From Streptomyces agglomeratus (lineage in GTDB: Bacteria; Actinomycetota; Actinomycetes; Streptomycetales; Streptomycetaceae): a stretch of DNA of 64,000 bases. Below the pieces are notes generated by a model that had not been told where the DNA came from, searched no databases, and worked only from the letters and a program-made list of their open reading frames with translations. Positions 16,378 through 24,759 of this stretch are shown one piece after another (the first letter of the stretch is position 1; every line of letters starts with the position of its first letter). Location: NCBI RefSeq assembly GCF_001746415.1, contig NZ_MEHJ01000001.1, positions 6,950,501-7,014,500 of the forward strand. Reading direction: 5' to 3'. The position numbers and the translations under genes were made by a program.

Positions 16378-17667
16378 ATGGGTCAGCAGGAGAAGGTGGC
16401 GACAAGCCTCGCGGGCGCGGTCAGCGAGGGCATCAGCGCCTCCCTCGTACCGGTCGACGAGGAGCTGGCCCGCCGTTACCCGGGAGACCCCGGCACCCGC
16501 CAGCCCGTACACACGGTCTACGTACCCGGTGACGTCTTCGCCGCCGACACCGTCCGTTCCTGGGGCGACCGGGCCCTCGCCGCGCTCGACGAGCACGCCC
16601 CGGACGCGGCCTCACTCGCCGCCGTCCTCGGCCTCTCCGACGACCTCGCGGGTCCGGTGTACGACCGCGTACGGGCCAAACTGGAGCGCGAGCCCATCGA
16701 GGACCTGCGCGTCGACTTCGAGGACGGCTACAGCGGCAGGGACGAGGACGCCGACGCCGCCCGCGCCGCCCGGCTGATCAGCGAGGCGTACGCCAACGGC
16801 ACGGCGGCCCCGTACATGGGCATCCGCATGAAGTGCATGGAGGCGGCGGTACGCGACCGGGGCATCCGCACCCTCGACATTTTCCTCACCGGCCTGATGG
16901 AGTCCGGCGGCCTGCCGGACGGGCTCGTCCTCACGCTGCCCAAGGTCACCTACCCGGAGCAGGTCACCGCGATGGTGCGCCTGGTCGAGGAGTTCGAGAA
17001 GGCGCGCGGCCTGGACGCGGGCCGCATCGGCTTCGAGATCCAGATCGAGACCAGCCAGTCCATCCTGGCCGCCGACGGCACCGCCGCCGTGGCCCGGATG
17101 ATCGGCGCCGCCGAGGGCCGCGCCACTGGCCTCCACTACGGCACGTTCGACTACAGCGCCTGCCTCGGCGTCAGCGCCGCCTACCAGGCCAGCGACCACC
17201 CCGCCGCCGACCACGCCAAGGCGATCATGCAGGTCGCCGCCGCGGGCACCGGCGTACGCGTCTCCGACGGCTCCACCAACGTCCTGCCCGTGGGCTCCAC
17301 CGAGCACGTCCACGAAGCCTGGCGCCTGCACTACGGCCTCACCCGCCGCGCCCTGGCCCGCGCGTACTACCAGGGCTGGGACATGCACCCGGCCCACATC
17401 CCCACGCGTTACGCCGCCGTGTTCGCCTTCTACCGCGAGGGCTACGAGCAGGCCGCCGCGCGCCTGGCCGCGTACGTCAACCACGCCGGCGGCGACGTGA
17501 TGGACGAGCCCGCGACCGCCAAGGCGCTCAGCGGTTACCTGCTGCGCGGCATCGACTGCGGCGCGCTGGACACCGCCGAGGTCGCCCGGCTCACCGGTCT
17601 GACCCGCGCCGACCTCGACGGCTTCGCCTCACCGCGCCGCGGAGACCTCACCGCCACCGCCCAGTAG
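16378..17667 (+). CDS. DUF6986 family aldolase (HpcH/HpaI, citrate-lyase-beta fold)
   Basis: A 429-aa TIM-barrel protein of the HpcH/HpaI aldolase and citrate lyase beta superfamily; I recognise the actinobacterial subgroup DUF6986. Visible signature regions are LRVDFEDGYSGRDEDAD, LVLTLPKVTYPEQV and GFEIQIETSQSILA, where Asp/Glu residues bind the metal. It probably performs retro-aldol or Claisen cleavage of an oxo-acid or acyl-CoA. Substrate and pathway are unknown. It stands alone between the etfBA terminator and the kinase gene. Confidence 0.82.
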   Translation: MGQQEKVATSLAGAVSEGISASLVPVDEELARRYPGDPGTRQPVHTVYVPGDVFAADTVRSWGDRALAALDEHAPDAASLAAVLGLSDDLAGPVYDRVRAKLEREPIEDLRVDFEDGYSGRDEDADAARAARLISEAYANGTAAPYMGIRMKCMEAAVRDRGIRTLDIFLTGLMESGGLPDGLVLTLPKVTYPEQVTAMVRLVEEFEKARGLDAGRIGFEIQIETSQSILAADGTAAVARMIGAAEGRATGLHYGTFDYSACLGVSAAYQASDHPAADHAKAIMQVAAAGTGVRVSDGSTNVLPVGSTEHVHEAWRLHYGLTRRALARAYYQGWDMHPAHIPTRYAAVFAFYREGYEQAAARLAAYVNHAGGDVMDEPATAKALSGYLLRGIDCGALDTAEVARLTGLTRADLDGFASPRRGDLTATAQ

Positions 17668-17746
17668 GGTCCGGCGCTGTCACCACTGCCCCGTACTCTG
17701 TACCCCGGTCTCAGTCGGACAGCGGAGCACAGGGAACGGGGCAGCG

Positions 17747-19558
17747 GTGGCTACGGGGGAGAACGAGCGGTTGGCCGGCCGCTACAGAGTGGTCGAGCAG
17801 CTCGGCCGGGGCGGCATGGGCGTCGTCTGGCGCGCCGTCGACGAGGTGCTCGGCCGCGAGGTCGCGGTCAAGGAACTGCGGACGTACAACGACTCGTCGG
17901 GCCCCGAACTGGAGGGCCTGCGCATCCGGATGCAGCGCGAGGCGCGGGCCGCCGCCCGCGTGCGCCATCCCGGAGTCGTCGCCGTCCACGACGTCACCGA
18001 GCACGAGGGCCGCCCGGTCATCGTCATGGAACTCGTCGACGGGCCCTCCCTGGACGACGTACTGAGCGAACGGGGTCTGCTGGACCCGCGCGAAGCCGCG
18101 TCCATCGGCGCCCGGGTGCTGGAGGCGCTGGCCGCCGCGCACCGCGCCGGAGTGCTGCACCGCGACGTGAAGCCGGGCAATGTGCTGCTCGAACGCACCA
18201 GTGGCCGCGTCGTCCTGACCGACTTCGGGATCGCCGCGATGGACGACCCCGGCGACGGCTCCGCGACGCACCTGACCCGCAGCGGGGAACTGGTCGGCTC
18301 CCTCGACTACTTGGCGCCCGAGCGCGCCCAGGGTCAGGAGCCGGGCCCCGCGTCCGACGTCTGGGCGCTCGGCGCGACGCTGTACGCGGCGGTGGAGGGC
18401 GGCTCTCCGTTCCGCCGTACGTCGACCTGGTCGACGCTGACCGCGATCGTCGTGGAACCACTGCCGGAGCCGCGCCGTTCCGGGCCGCTCGGGCCCGTAC
18501 TCCAGCGCCTGATGGCCAAGGACCCGGCGCAGCGCCCCGACGCCGAGGAGGCGGCGAGGATGCTCACCGCCGTCGCCGACGGCCGGGACACGGCGGCGCC
18601 GGGCGTCGGCCTCCGGGGCGACGAGGTGCCCCGAGAGGCGACCGTGCGCGACGTACTGCCGCACCGGCCGGAGGGGTTCGGCCCGGCGGGCGCCCCGCAG
18701 ACCGCACCGCCGGTCCACTCCGTCCGGCCCGTACCGCCGGCTCATGTCACCACGCCTTCGCCCGTCGCCGGCGCGGCACCGGGGCGCAGGCCCGGACGCG
18801 GCAGGGCGGCCCTCGTGGCGGCCGGTGTCGCGGCGGTCCTGCTGGCCGGCGGCGGCGTGACGTACGTCCTCACGGAGCGTTCGGAGACGGCGTCCAGCGA
18901 GTCGGCGAAGGGAACGGGCGAGAGCGGTTCGCCCCGGGGCCTCGGCAGCATCCCGGTGGGCGGCGAGCCGTCCGCGGCGAAGAAACCGGCCGGAACCGGG
19001 GCCGCCGGGCAGGACACCGGCAAGAGCCCGCGCCCGGACGCGAAACCACCGGCGGGCGACGAGGACGGCCGGGGCTCCGACGACGCCGGTGAGCCGGGCG
19101 ACTCCGGCAAGGATTCCGGCGCCGACGACGACGGTACGTCCGGCTCCTCCGGCGGCTCCGACACCTCGGGCGGGGCGGGCGACCCGGCCGGCGCCACGAC
19201 CGGCGGGGCCGGAAGCGGCGGGTCGGGTCCCACGCCGACCGGCGGCGGAAGCGGCCCCGGCGATCCCGCGCCGGAGCCCGTCTGCCACAGCATCGGCGGC
19301 GGCAAGTACAACTGCACGGTGTGGCAGGGCGCGAAGTCCTACACGGCGTCCGGCGCCGAGGCGGGCCGGCTGAACGCCGGCACCAACTACTTCTACTGCC
19401 AGCAGAACCTCGGCCGCCGGGAGACCTCCGGCGAGTGGACGAACGTCTGGTGGGCCAAGACCGACGACGACAGCGGCAACACCAACGTCTTCGTCAGCGA
19501 CGTCTACATCAAGGGCGGCAAGAACGACGAGCCGGTGCCCGGCCTGCCGGTCTGCTGA
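17747..19558 (+). CDS. Transmembrane Ser/Thr protein kinase with extracytoplasmic domain
   Basis: A 603-aa PknB-type kinase. The catalytic domain covers about 12-275: glycine loop GRGGMG (20-25), K42, HRDVKPGN (138-145), DFG (159-161) and a DYLAPE activation segment. A Pro-rich juxtamembrane region leads to one helix at about 355-376, then a Ser/Gly/Asp-rich spacer of about 140 residues. The last 90 residues form a compact domain with four cysteines that starts VCHSIGGGKYNCTVW, probably the sensor. The GTG is at 17747. Signal and substrates are unknown; I see no PASTA repeats. Confidence 0.92.
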   Translation: MATGENERLAGRYRVVEQLGRGGMGVVWRAVDEVLGREVAVKELRTYNDSSGPELEGLRIRMQREARAAARVRHPGVVAVHDVTEHEGRPVIVMELVDGPSLDDVLSERGLLDPREAASIGARVLEALAAAHRAGVLHRDVKPGNVLLERTSGRVVLTDFGIAAMDDPGDGSATHLTRSGELVGSLDYLAPERAQGQEPGPASDVWALGATLYAAVEGGSPFRRTSTWSTLTAIVVEPLPEPRRSGPLGPVLQRLMAKDPAQRPDAEEAARMLTAVADGRDTAAPGVGLRGDEVPREATVRDVLPHRPEGFGPAGAPQTAPPVHSVRPVPPAHVTTPSPVAGAAPGRRPGRGRAALVAAGVAAVLLAGGGVTYVLTERSETASSESAKGTGESGSPRGLGSIPVGGEPSAAKKPAGTGAAGQDTGKSPRPDAKPPAGDEDGRGSDDAGEPGDSGKDSGADDDGTSGSSGGSDTSGGAGDPAGATTGGAGSGGSGPTPTGGGSGPGDPAPEPVCHSIGGGKYNCTVWQGAKSYTASGAEAGRLNAGTNYFYCQQNLGRRETSGEWTNVWWAKTDDDSGNTNVFVSDVYIKGGKNDEPVPGLPVC

Positions 19559-19676
19559 GACCCGCCGGCACGGCTTCGCGGTGCGCCGTGAGCGGGCCGT
19601 CCGACGGCACGGGCGCCGGGGAACGCCGTGGATGGGACGGGCGACCCGGTGCGCGGGCCCCGGCGTGCGCCCTGGA

Positions 19677-19746
19677 CCGGCTCACGGCGTCTCCGGCCCG
19701 GCTCACGGCGTCTCCGGCGTGCGCGCTGGACGGGCTCACGGTGTCC
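19677..19746. repeat. 21-bp tandem duplication plus degenerate copies
   Basis: The 21 bases at 19677-19697 are repeated exactly at 19698-19718, sharing the core GGCTCACGGCGTCTCC. A third, diverged piece (GGGCTCACGGTGTCC) follows at 19732-19746 and runs into the last codons of the LacI gene. It lies in the 177-bp space between convergent genes and has no obvious function. Confidence 0.7.
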
Positions 19747-20776
19747 ACGGCGGGATCTCGCCCGACCCGCGCGCGATGAGGCGCGTCGGCAGCTCCACGC
19801 GAGCGGGCGCGTCGTTCGCGCCGTCGAGGCGGCGGAACAGGCGGTCGGCCGCCGTGCGGCCCAGCAGCGTGGCGTCCTGCGCGACGACGGTGAGGCCGGG
19901 CCTGAGCAGGTCCGCGAGCTCGATGTCGTCGAACCCGACCAGGGCGACCGGACGCTCCCGGCCGGCGAGCACGCGAACCGCCGTCACCGTCACCCGGTTG
20001 TTGCCCGCGAAGACGGCGGTGACGGGCTCCGGGCCGTCCAGCATCGCGGTGACCGCCTCCGTCACCCGCTCCGGAGCCGTGCTGCCGAGTGACACCCACG
20101 CGTCGTCGGCGGGCAGCCCTGCCTCCTCCATCGCGGCGTAATAGCCCCGGAGCCGCTCGTTGGCGGTGTGGATGCGCGGCTGGTCGCCGATGAAGCCGAT
20201 GCGGCGATGGCCGTGCCCGATCAGGTGCGCGACGCCTTCCCGCGCGCCGCCGAAGCTGTCGGAGAGCACCACGTCCGCGTCGATCTTCCCGGCGGGGCGG
20301 TCCACGAAGACGGTGGCGACGCCCGCCGCGATCTCCGGCTCCAGGTAGCGGTGGTCGTCACCGGCCGGGATCACGATCAGTCCGTCGACGCGCCGGGCGC
20401 ACAGGGCGAGCACCAACTCCTGCTCGCGGGCCGGGTCCTCGGCGCTCGATCCGTTGATGAGCAGGGCGCCGTGGGCGCGGGCCACTTCCTCGACGGCGCG
20501 GTTCAGCGGCCCGTAGAACGGGTCCGCGAGGTCCTCCAGGACCAGGCCGATGCTCGCGGTGCGGCCCTTGCGCAGGACACGCGCGCTGTCGTTGCGGCGA
20601 AAGCCCAGCGCCTCGATCGCCTCCTGCACGCGCTGCTCGGTGTCGGGCGTGACGCCCGGTTCGCCGTTCACGACACGCGAAACCGTCTTGAGACCCACTC
20701 CGGCACGGGCGGCGACGTCCTTCATCGTCGGCCTGTTGCTGTAACGGAGCTCGGGGCGGCTGTCGGTCTCGGCCAC
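19736..20776 (-). CDS. LacI family transcriptional repressor
   Basis: A 346-aa LacI/GalR repressor. The headpiece is MKDVAARAGVGLKTVSRVVN, with hinge helix EALGFRRNDSARVLRKG. The periplasmic-binding-protein-like effector domain follows (SIGLVLEDLADPFYG, GHRRIGFIGDQP, VALVGFDDIELADLL). I chose the GTG at 20776. It is divergent from a ROK sugar kinase. A perfect palindrome GACAACGTTGTC at 20844-20855 between the two starts has the central CG of LacI operators. Its effector is probably a sugar or sugar phosphate. Confidence 0.93.
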   Translation of the reverse strand: MAETDSRPELRYSNRPTMKDVAARAGVGLKTVSRVVNGEPGVTPDTEQRVQEAIEALGFRRNDSARVLRKGRTASIGLVLEDLADPFYGPLNRAVEEVARAHGALLINGSSAEDPAREQELVLALCARRVDGLIVIPAGDDHRYLEPEIAAGVATVFVDRPAGKIDADVVLSDSFGGAREGVAHLIGHGHRRIGFIGDQPRIHTANERLRGYYAAMEEAGLPADDAWVSLGSTAPERVTEAVTAMLDGPEPVTAVFAGNNRVTVTAVRVLAGRERPVALVGFDDIELADLLRPGLTVVAQDATLLGRTAADRLFRRLDGANDAPARVELPTRLIARGSGEIPPWTP

Positions 20777-20843
20777 AGTGCGATGTCCTGTCCTGGTCGG
20801 GTGCGGTCGGCGTTCGAACGTGTGGCGTCGAGCATAGGCCCTG

Positions 20844-20855
20844 GACAACGTTGTC
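20844..20855. promoter_or_regulatory. Candidate LacI-family operator
   Basis: GACAACGTTGTC is a perfect 12-bp palindrome with a central CpG, as is typical of LacI/GalR operators. It lies between the divergent LacI (start 20776) and ROK kinase (start 20940) genes. Confidence 0.7.
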
Positions 20856-20939
20856 AACTGAATGGAGACTGGCTCTGACCTGCCACACCCCTGCCCTGTC
20901 CCCCGCTCCGTCCCCGCCTCGCCTGGAGATCCGACACCG

Positions 20940-21896
20940 ATGCACACCGACCTCGTCGCCGCTCTCGACATCGGCGGCACCAAGATCGCCGGCGCGCTGG
21001 TGGACGGTGACGGCCGCATTCTCCTGCGCGCGCAGCGGCCGACGCCCGCGCGCGAGGACGGCGAGAGCGTGATGCGCGCCGTCGGAGCGGTGCTGGCCCA
21101 GCTGACGGCCTCGCCCCTGTGGGAGCGCGCGTCGGCCGTCGGCATCGGCAGCGCGGGACCCGTGGACGCCTCCGCCGGCACGGTCAGTCCGGTCAACGTC
21201 CCCGGCTGGCGCGACTTCCCCCTGGTCGAGCGGGTGCGCATGGCCGTGGGCGGCCGGCCGGTCACGCTCGTCGGCGACGGCGTGGCGATGACCGCCGCCG
21301 AGCACTGGCAGGGTGCGGCCCGCGGTTACGACAACGCGCTGTGCCTGGTCGTCTCCACCGGCGTCGGCGGCGGCCTGGTCCTGGACGGGCGGCTCCACCG
21401 GGGGCCCACGGGCAACGCGGGCCACATCGGTCACATCAGCGTCGACCTCGACGGCGACGTGTGCCCGTGCGGATCGCGCGGCTGTGTGGAGCGCATCGCC
21501 AGCGGTCCCAACATCGCCCGCCGGGCACTCGACCGGGGCTGGCGCCCGGGACCGGACGGTGACGTCACCGCGGCCGCCGTGGCGGCGGCCGCCCGCGCCG
21601 GAGACCCGGTCGCCGTGGCTTCCTACCGGCGGGCCGCCCAGGCGCTGGCCGCCGGCATCGCCGCCACCGCGACGCTCGTCGAGATCGAGATCGCCGTCGT
21701 CGGCGGGGGAGTGGCGGGCGCGGGCGACGTACTCTTCGCGCCGCTGCGCCACGCGCTCGACGAGTACGCCACGCTCTCCTTCGTCCGGCGCCTGAAGGTC
21801 TCTCCGGCCCTGACCGGAACCGACGCGGGTCTGGTGGGCGCGGCGGCCGCCGCCCTGCTCGGCGGCAGGCCCGGAGCGTCGGCGTACGTCGGCTGA
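20940..21896 (+). CDS. ROK family sugar kinase (glucokinase-like)
   Basis: A 318-aa ROK kinase. The ATP phosphate-binding motif is ALDIGGTKIAGALVDG. The catalytic region follows with GVGGGLVLDGRLHRGPTGNAGHIGH, and the ROK zinc motif is visible as CPCGSRGCVE. It has no N-terminal helix-turn-helix, so it is a kinase and not a ROK repressor. The likely substrate is glucose or N-acetyl-hexosamine, which cannot be resolved here. The ATG at 20940 follows a GGAG. It is divergent from and probably controlled by the LacI repressor. Confidence 0.9.
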   Translation: MHTDLVAALDIGGTKIAGALVDGDGRILLRAQRPTPAREDGESVMRAVGAVLAQLTASPLWERASAVGIGSAGPVDASAGTVSPVNVPGWRDFPLVERVRMAVGGRPVTLVGDGVAMTAAEHWQGAARGYDNALCLVVSTGVGGGLVLDGRLHRGPTGNAGHIGHISVDLDGDVCPCGSRGCVERIASGPNIARRALDRGWRPGPDGDVTAAAVAAAARAGDPVAVASYRRAAQALAAGIAATATLVEIEIAVVGGGVAGAGDVLFAPLRHALDEYATLSFVRRLKVSPALTGTDAGLVGAAAAALLGGRPGASAYVG

Positions 21897-21970
21897 CGGC
21901 CCCTGGCAACCGTGACGTGACAGAGGGCCAAGGGCTTGTCCGCCGCGTCGCGCTGTGCGAGCGTGGGCGC

Positions 21971-22480
21971 GTGAACGGTGATCAAGAGCGGGACGCGGCC
22001 CTGTCGCAGGCGGTACGGCTGCGCGAGGAGGGCCGGGCCGCCGAGGCGCGGGTCCGGCTGGTGGCCCTGTCCGAGCGGTACCCGCAGGACGCGGAGATCG
22101 CCTACCAGACGGCGTGGGCGCACGACGTACTCGGCCTGGAGCGCGAGGCCGTGCCGTTCTACGAGCGCACCCTCGCTGTCCCCGGCCTGCCCGCCGAAGA
22201 CCGCCACGGCGTCTTTCTCGGCCTCGGCAGCACCTACCGCGTGCTCGGCCGCTACGAACCGGCTCTGCGCACCCTGCGCCGCGGGCTGGCGGAATTCCCG
22301 CGGGACCCGGCCCTGGAGTCCTTCCTGGCCATGGCCCTGTACAACACCGGTGAAGGCCGCGAAGCCGTACGGACCCTGCTCAAGGCCCTCGCGGCCACGA
22401 GCGAGGACCCCCGGGTACGGAGCTACCGTCGCGCCATCGAGCAGTACGCCGACGACCTCGACGCCACGGAACAGCCGTAA
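21971..22480 (+). CDS. Tetratricopeptide repeat protein
   Basis: A 169-aa, all-helical protein with about three TPR units of the TPR_5 kind (AAEARVRLVALSERYPQDAE, EAVPFYERTLAVPGL, YEPALRTLRRGLAEFPRDPA). Such proteins mediate protein-protein contacts. The GTG at 21971 is my choice; an in-frame GTG at 21917 would add 18 residues. There is no signal peptide. No partner is evident. Confidence 0.85.
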   Translation: MNGDQERDAALSQAVRLREEGRAAEARVRLVALSERYPQDAEIAYQTAWAHDVLGLEREAVPFYERTLAVPGLPAEDRHGVFLGLGSTYRVLGRYEPALRTLRRGLAEFPRDPALESFLAMALYNTGEGREAVRTLLKALAATSEDPRVRSYRRAIEQYADDLDATEQP

Positions 22481-22523
22481 CCACTGCCGTCGGGACGGGA
22501 ACCGCCGCTTCCGGCGCGGCCGC

Positions 22524-22712
22524 CTAGCCCCGCCCCTGCGAGCCCGCTTCCGACGCGCGCTGCACCACGACCACCAGGAACGCGTCCTCCTCCAGGTCCA
22601 TCACGACCTCCGCCGGGCACCCCTCCGCGCGCCGCGCGAGGGCGAACTCCTCGGCCGGCCAGCTGCCCCTGGGGCCGCCGGCCGGGAACCGTTCCAACAC
22701 CATGCGACTCAT
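22524..22712 (-). CDS. Small conserved protein of unknown function
   Basis: A 62-aa protein starting MSRMVLERFPAGGPRGSWPA. It is acidic in the middle (EEDAFLVVVV) and has no membrane segment. I recall close counterparts in other Streptomyces but know no function. The ATG is at 22710-22712. It is convergent with the TPR gene, with 43 bp between the stops. Confidence 0.6.
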   Translation of the reverse strand: MSRMVLERFPAGGPRGSWPAEEFALARRAEGCPAEVVMDLEEDAFLVVVVQRASEAGSQGRG

Positions 22713-22977
22713 GCCGCACCCCGCTCCCATGTCTGCCGAACTCCTGCTCCAGTTGCCCCAACGAGACTCCGCGCGCGTATGTCACGCTCCGGGCGTCCCG
22801 TCGGGGAACCCTCTCGAACGGTTCGACGCCACCTGTGCCCCGCACCGTTGCCTCTGGCATGCAACAGCAAGGGCACGGTTGTGTGCCCAAACGGTCGCGG
22901 GCACGATGCGGTGACCCCGGGTTTCCGCGGCGCGGTGTCGCGGGCTGGCCACAGGGGGCAACGGAAGAGGGGGAACC

Positions 22978-24018
22978 GTGATCGTCTGGATCAACGGTGC
23001 GTTCAGTGCGGGCAAGACCAGCGCCGCGCGCGAACTGATCGATCTGATCCCGAACAGCACCTTCTACGACCCCGAACTGATCGGCGGGGGACTGCGTTAC
23101 CTGTTGCCGCAGAAGCGGCTCGCCGAGGTCGGCGACTATCAGGATCTGCCCATCTGGCGCCGTCTGGTGGTGGACACCGCCGCCGCGCTGCTCGCGGAGG
23201 TGGGCGGTGTGCTGGTGGTGCCCATGACGCTGCTGCGTCAGGAGTACCGGGACGAGATATTCGGCGGCCTCGCCGCACGTCGCATTCCGGTGTGTCATGT
23301 GCTGCTGTCGTGCGAGGAAACGATCCTTCGTGAGCGGATCGCCGCCCGTGAGGATCCGGCGGACGGCCCGGAGGGCAGCGAGCGCGCACGCCAATGGGCG
23401 TACGAGCACATCGAGCCCTATCGCGCCGCGCTCTCCTCCTGGCTCGCCGCCGACGCCCATGTCATCGACACCAGCGCGCTGACACCCGCCGGGACGGCCG
23501 TACGGATAGCCGACGCCGTACGGACCGGGGCCGCGGGCGGCTGCGAGATCGTGCAGACGCCCGAGCCGACCGCCGAGACCGTCGCGGCGGGTGTGCTGCT
23601 CTTCGACGAGGCCGACCGGGTGCTCCTGGTCGATCCCACCTACAAGCCGGGCTGGGAGTTCCCCGGCGGAGTCGTGGAGCGGGGGGAGGCGCCCGCGCGC
23701 GCCGGGGTGCGTGAGGTCAAGGAGGAAATAGGGATAGAACTCGCCGAAGTACCGAGGCTGCTGGTCGTCGACTGGGAGCCGCCGCGGCCGCCGGCCTTCG
23801 GCGGTCTGCGCCTGATCTTCGACGGCGGCAGGCTCGACAGCGCGGCGGCCGGCCGACTGGTGCTCCCCGGCTCCGAACTGCGCGGCTGGCGTTTCGTCAC
23901 CGAGGAGGAGGCCGCCGGGCTGCTGCCGGAGAACCGGTACGAGCGGCTGCGCTGGGCACTGCGCGCCCGCGAGAGGTCAGCCGTGCTCAATCTGGAGGCC
24001 GGAGTCCCGGTCGGCTGA
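22978..24018 (+). CDS. AAA P-loop kinase/NUDIX hydrolase fusion protein
   Basis: A 346-aa two-domain protein. Residues 1-185 are a P-loop kinase-like domain (Walker A GAFSAGKT at 7-14, LID-like CEETILRERIAARED), similar to zeta-toxin or chloramphenicol-phosphotransferase-type kinases. Residues about 195-330 are a NUDIX domain with a full NUDIX box at 230-252 (GG...E...REVKEEIG). The GTG at 22978 follows GAGGGGGAACC. A nucleotide or sugar-nucleotide kinase linked to a pyrophosphohydrolase is plausible, but the substrate is unknown. Its 3' end overlaps the convergent gene by 42 bp. Confidence 0.85.
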   Translation: MIVWINGAFSAGKTSAARELIDLIPNSTFYDPELIGGGLRYLLPQKRLAEVGDYQDLPIWRRLVVDTAAALLAEVGGVLVVPMTLLRQEYRDEIFGGLAARRIPVCHVLLSCEETILRERIAAREDPADGPEGSERARQWAYEHIEPYRAALSSWLAADAHVIDTSALTPAGTAVRIADAVRTGAAGGCEIVQTPEPTAETVAAGVLLFDEADRVLLVDPTYKPGWEFPGGVVERGEAPARAGVREVKEEIGIELAEVPRLLVVDWEPPRPPAFGGLRLIFDGGRLDSAAAGRLVLPGSELRGWRFVTEEEAAGLLPENRYERLRWALRARERSAVLNLEAGVPVG

Positions 24019-24690
24019 TGCCCGCAGGAGGTCCGCCGTACCGTCCGTCAGCGGGTCGCCGTGGCCGAAGCAGGCGGTGGAGGGAGCGAGCGCCGCCAGG
24101 CGGCGGAACGACTCCAGGGCCCGCTCCCGGTCGGTGTTGAAGACACCCAGCATCACCTGGCCGACGCCGGCGACACAGTCACCCGTGAACAGCACACCGT
24201 GGTGCGGCAGATGGACGGCCATGCTGCCGTCCGTGTGGCCGGGGGCGTGAACGGCCCGCGCGCCGTCGCCGAAGCCGAGCAGGTCGCCGTCCTCGGCCTC
24301 CCGGTCCACCCGGGTGGGCGGGGCCGGCGGCACGGTCAGCCCGTGGGCGTACAACGGGCGTTCCCAGTCCAGCAGTACCGGCTCGGGCACCGGCTGCTCG
24401 CCCCGGATCACGGGCGCGTCCAGCCGGTGCGCCACCACCTCGGCGCCGTAGCGTCCGGCCAGTTCTCCGGCGGCGCCGACGTGGTCGCGGTGGCAGTGCG
24501 TGAGGACGATCCGGCGGATGTTCTCCGGGCGCAGGCCCAGACTCCGTACCGCCTCCTCGATGCCGGCGGCAGCGTCCTTGTCGCCCGCGTCGATCAGGGT
24601 CAGCGCTTCCCCGTCACGCCAGAGGTACGCCTGGCCGACGGGGAAGCGGAACATGTGCAGGCGGCCGGGGATTACGTCGACGAGATCCAT
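23977..24690 (-). CDS. MBL fold metallo-hydrolase
   Basis: A 237-aa metallo-beta-lactamase fold hydrolase. The metal motif is THCHRDH (HxHxDH), with later ligands in HAPGHTDGS (His), TGDCV (Asp) and CFGHGDP (His). The set is complete, so two metals are expected. The subgroup resembles glyoxalase II-like and lactonase-like enzymes; the substrate is unknown. The ATG at 24690 opens the homology (MDLVDVIPGRLHMFRFPVG). Confidence 0.9.
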   Translation of the reverse strand: MDLVDVIPGRLHMFRFPVGQAYLWRDGEALTLIDAGDKDAAAGIEEAVRSLGLRPENIRRIVLTHCHRDHVGAAGELAGRYGAEVVAHRLDAPVIRGEQPVPEPVLLDWERPLYAHGLTVPPAPPTRVDREAEDGDLLGFGDGARAVHAPGHTDGSMAVHLPHHGVLFTGDCVAGVGQVMLGVFNTDRERALESFRRLAALAPSTACFGHGDPLTDGTADLLRASADRDSGLQIEHG

Positions 24691-24759
24691 GCGGCGAACG
24701 TACGGCGGACCGCACGCCCGCCGCACGGATCTACGCTGTCGGCGATGTCCGCCGAGCGC

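Noticed and set aside
14377..16596. 739-codon minus-strand frame opposite etfBA.
   Set aside because: Etf genes on the plus strand are unmistakable; the antisense translation is low complexity.
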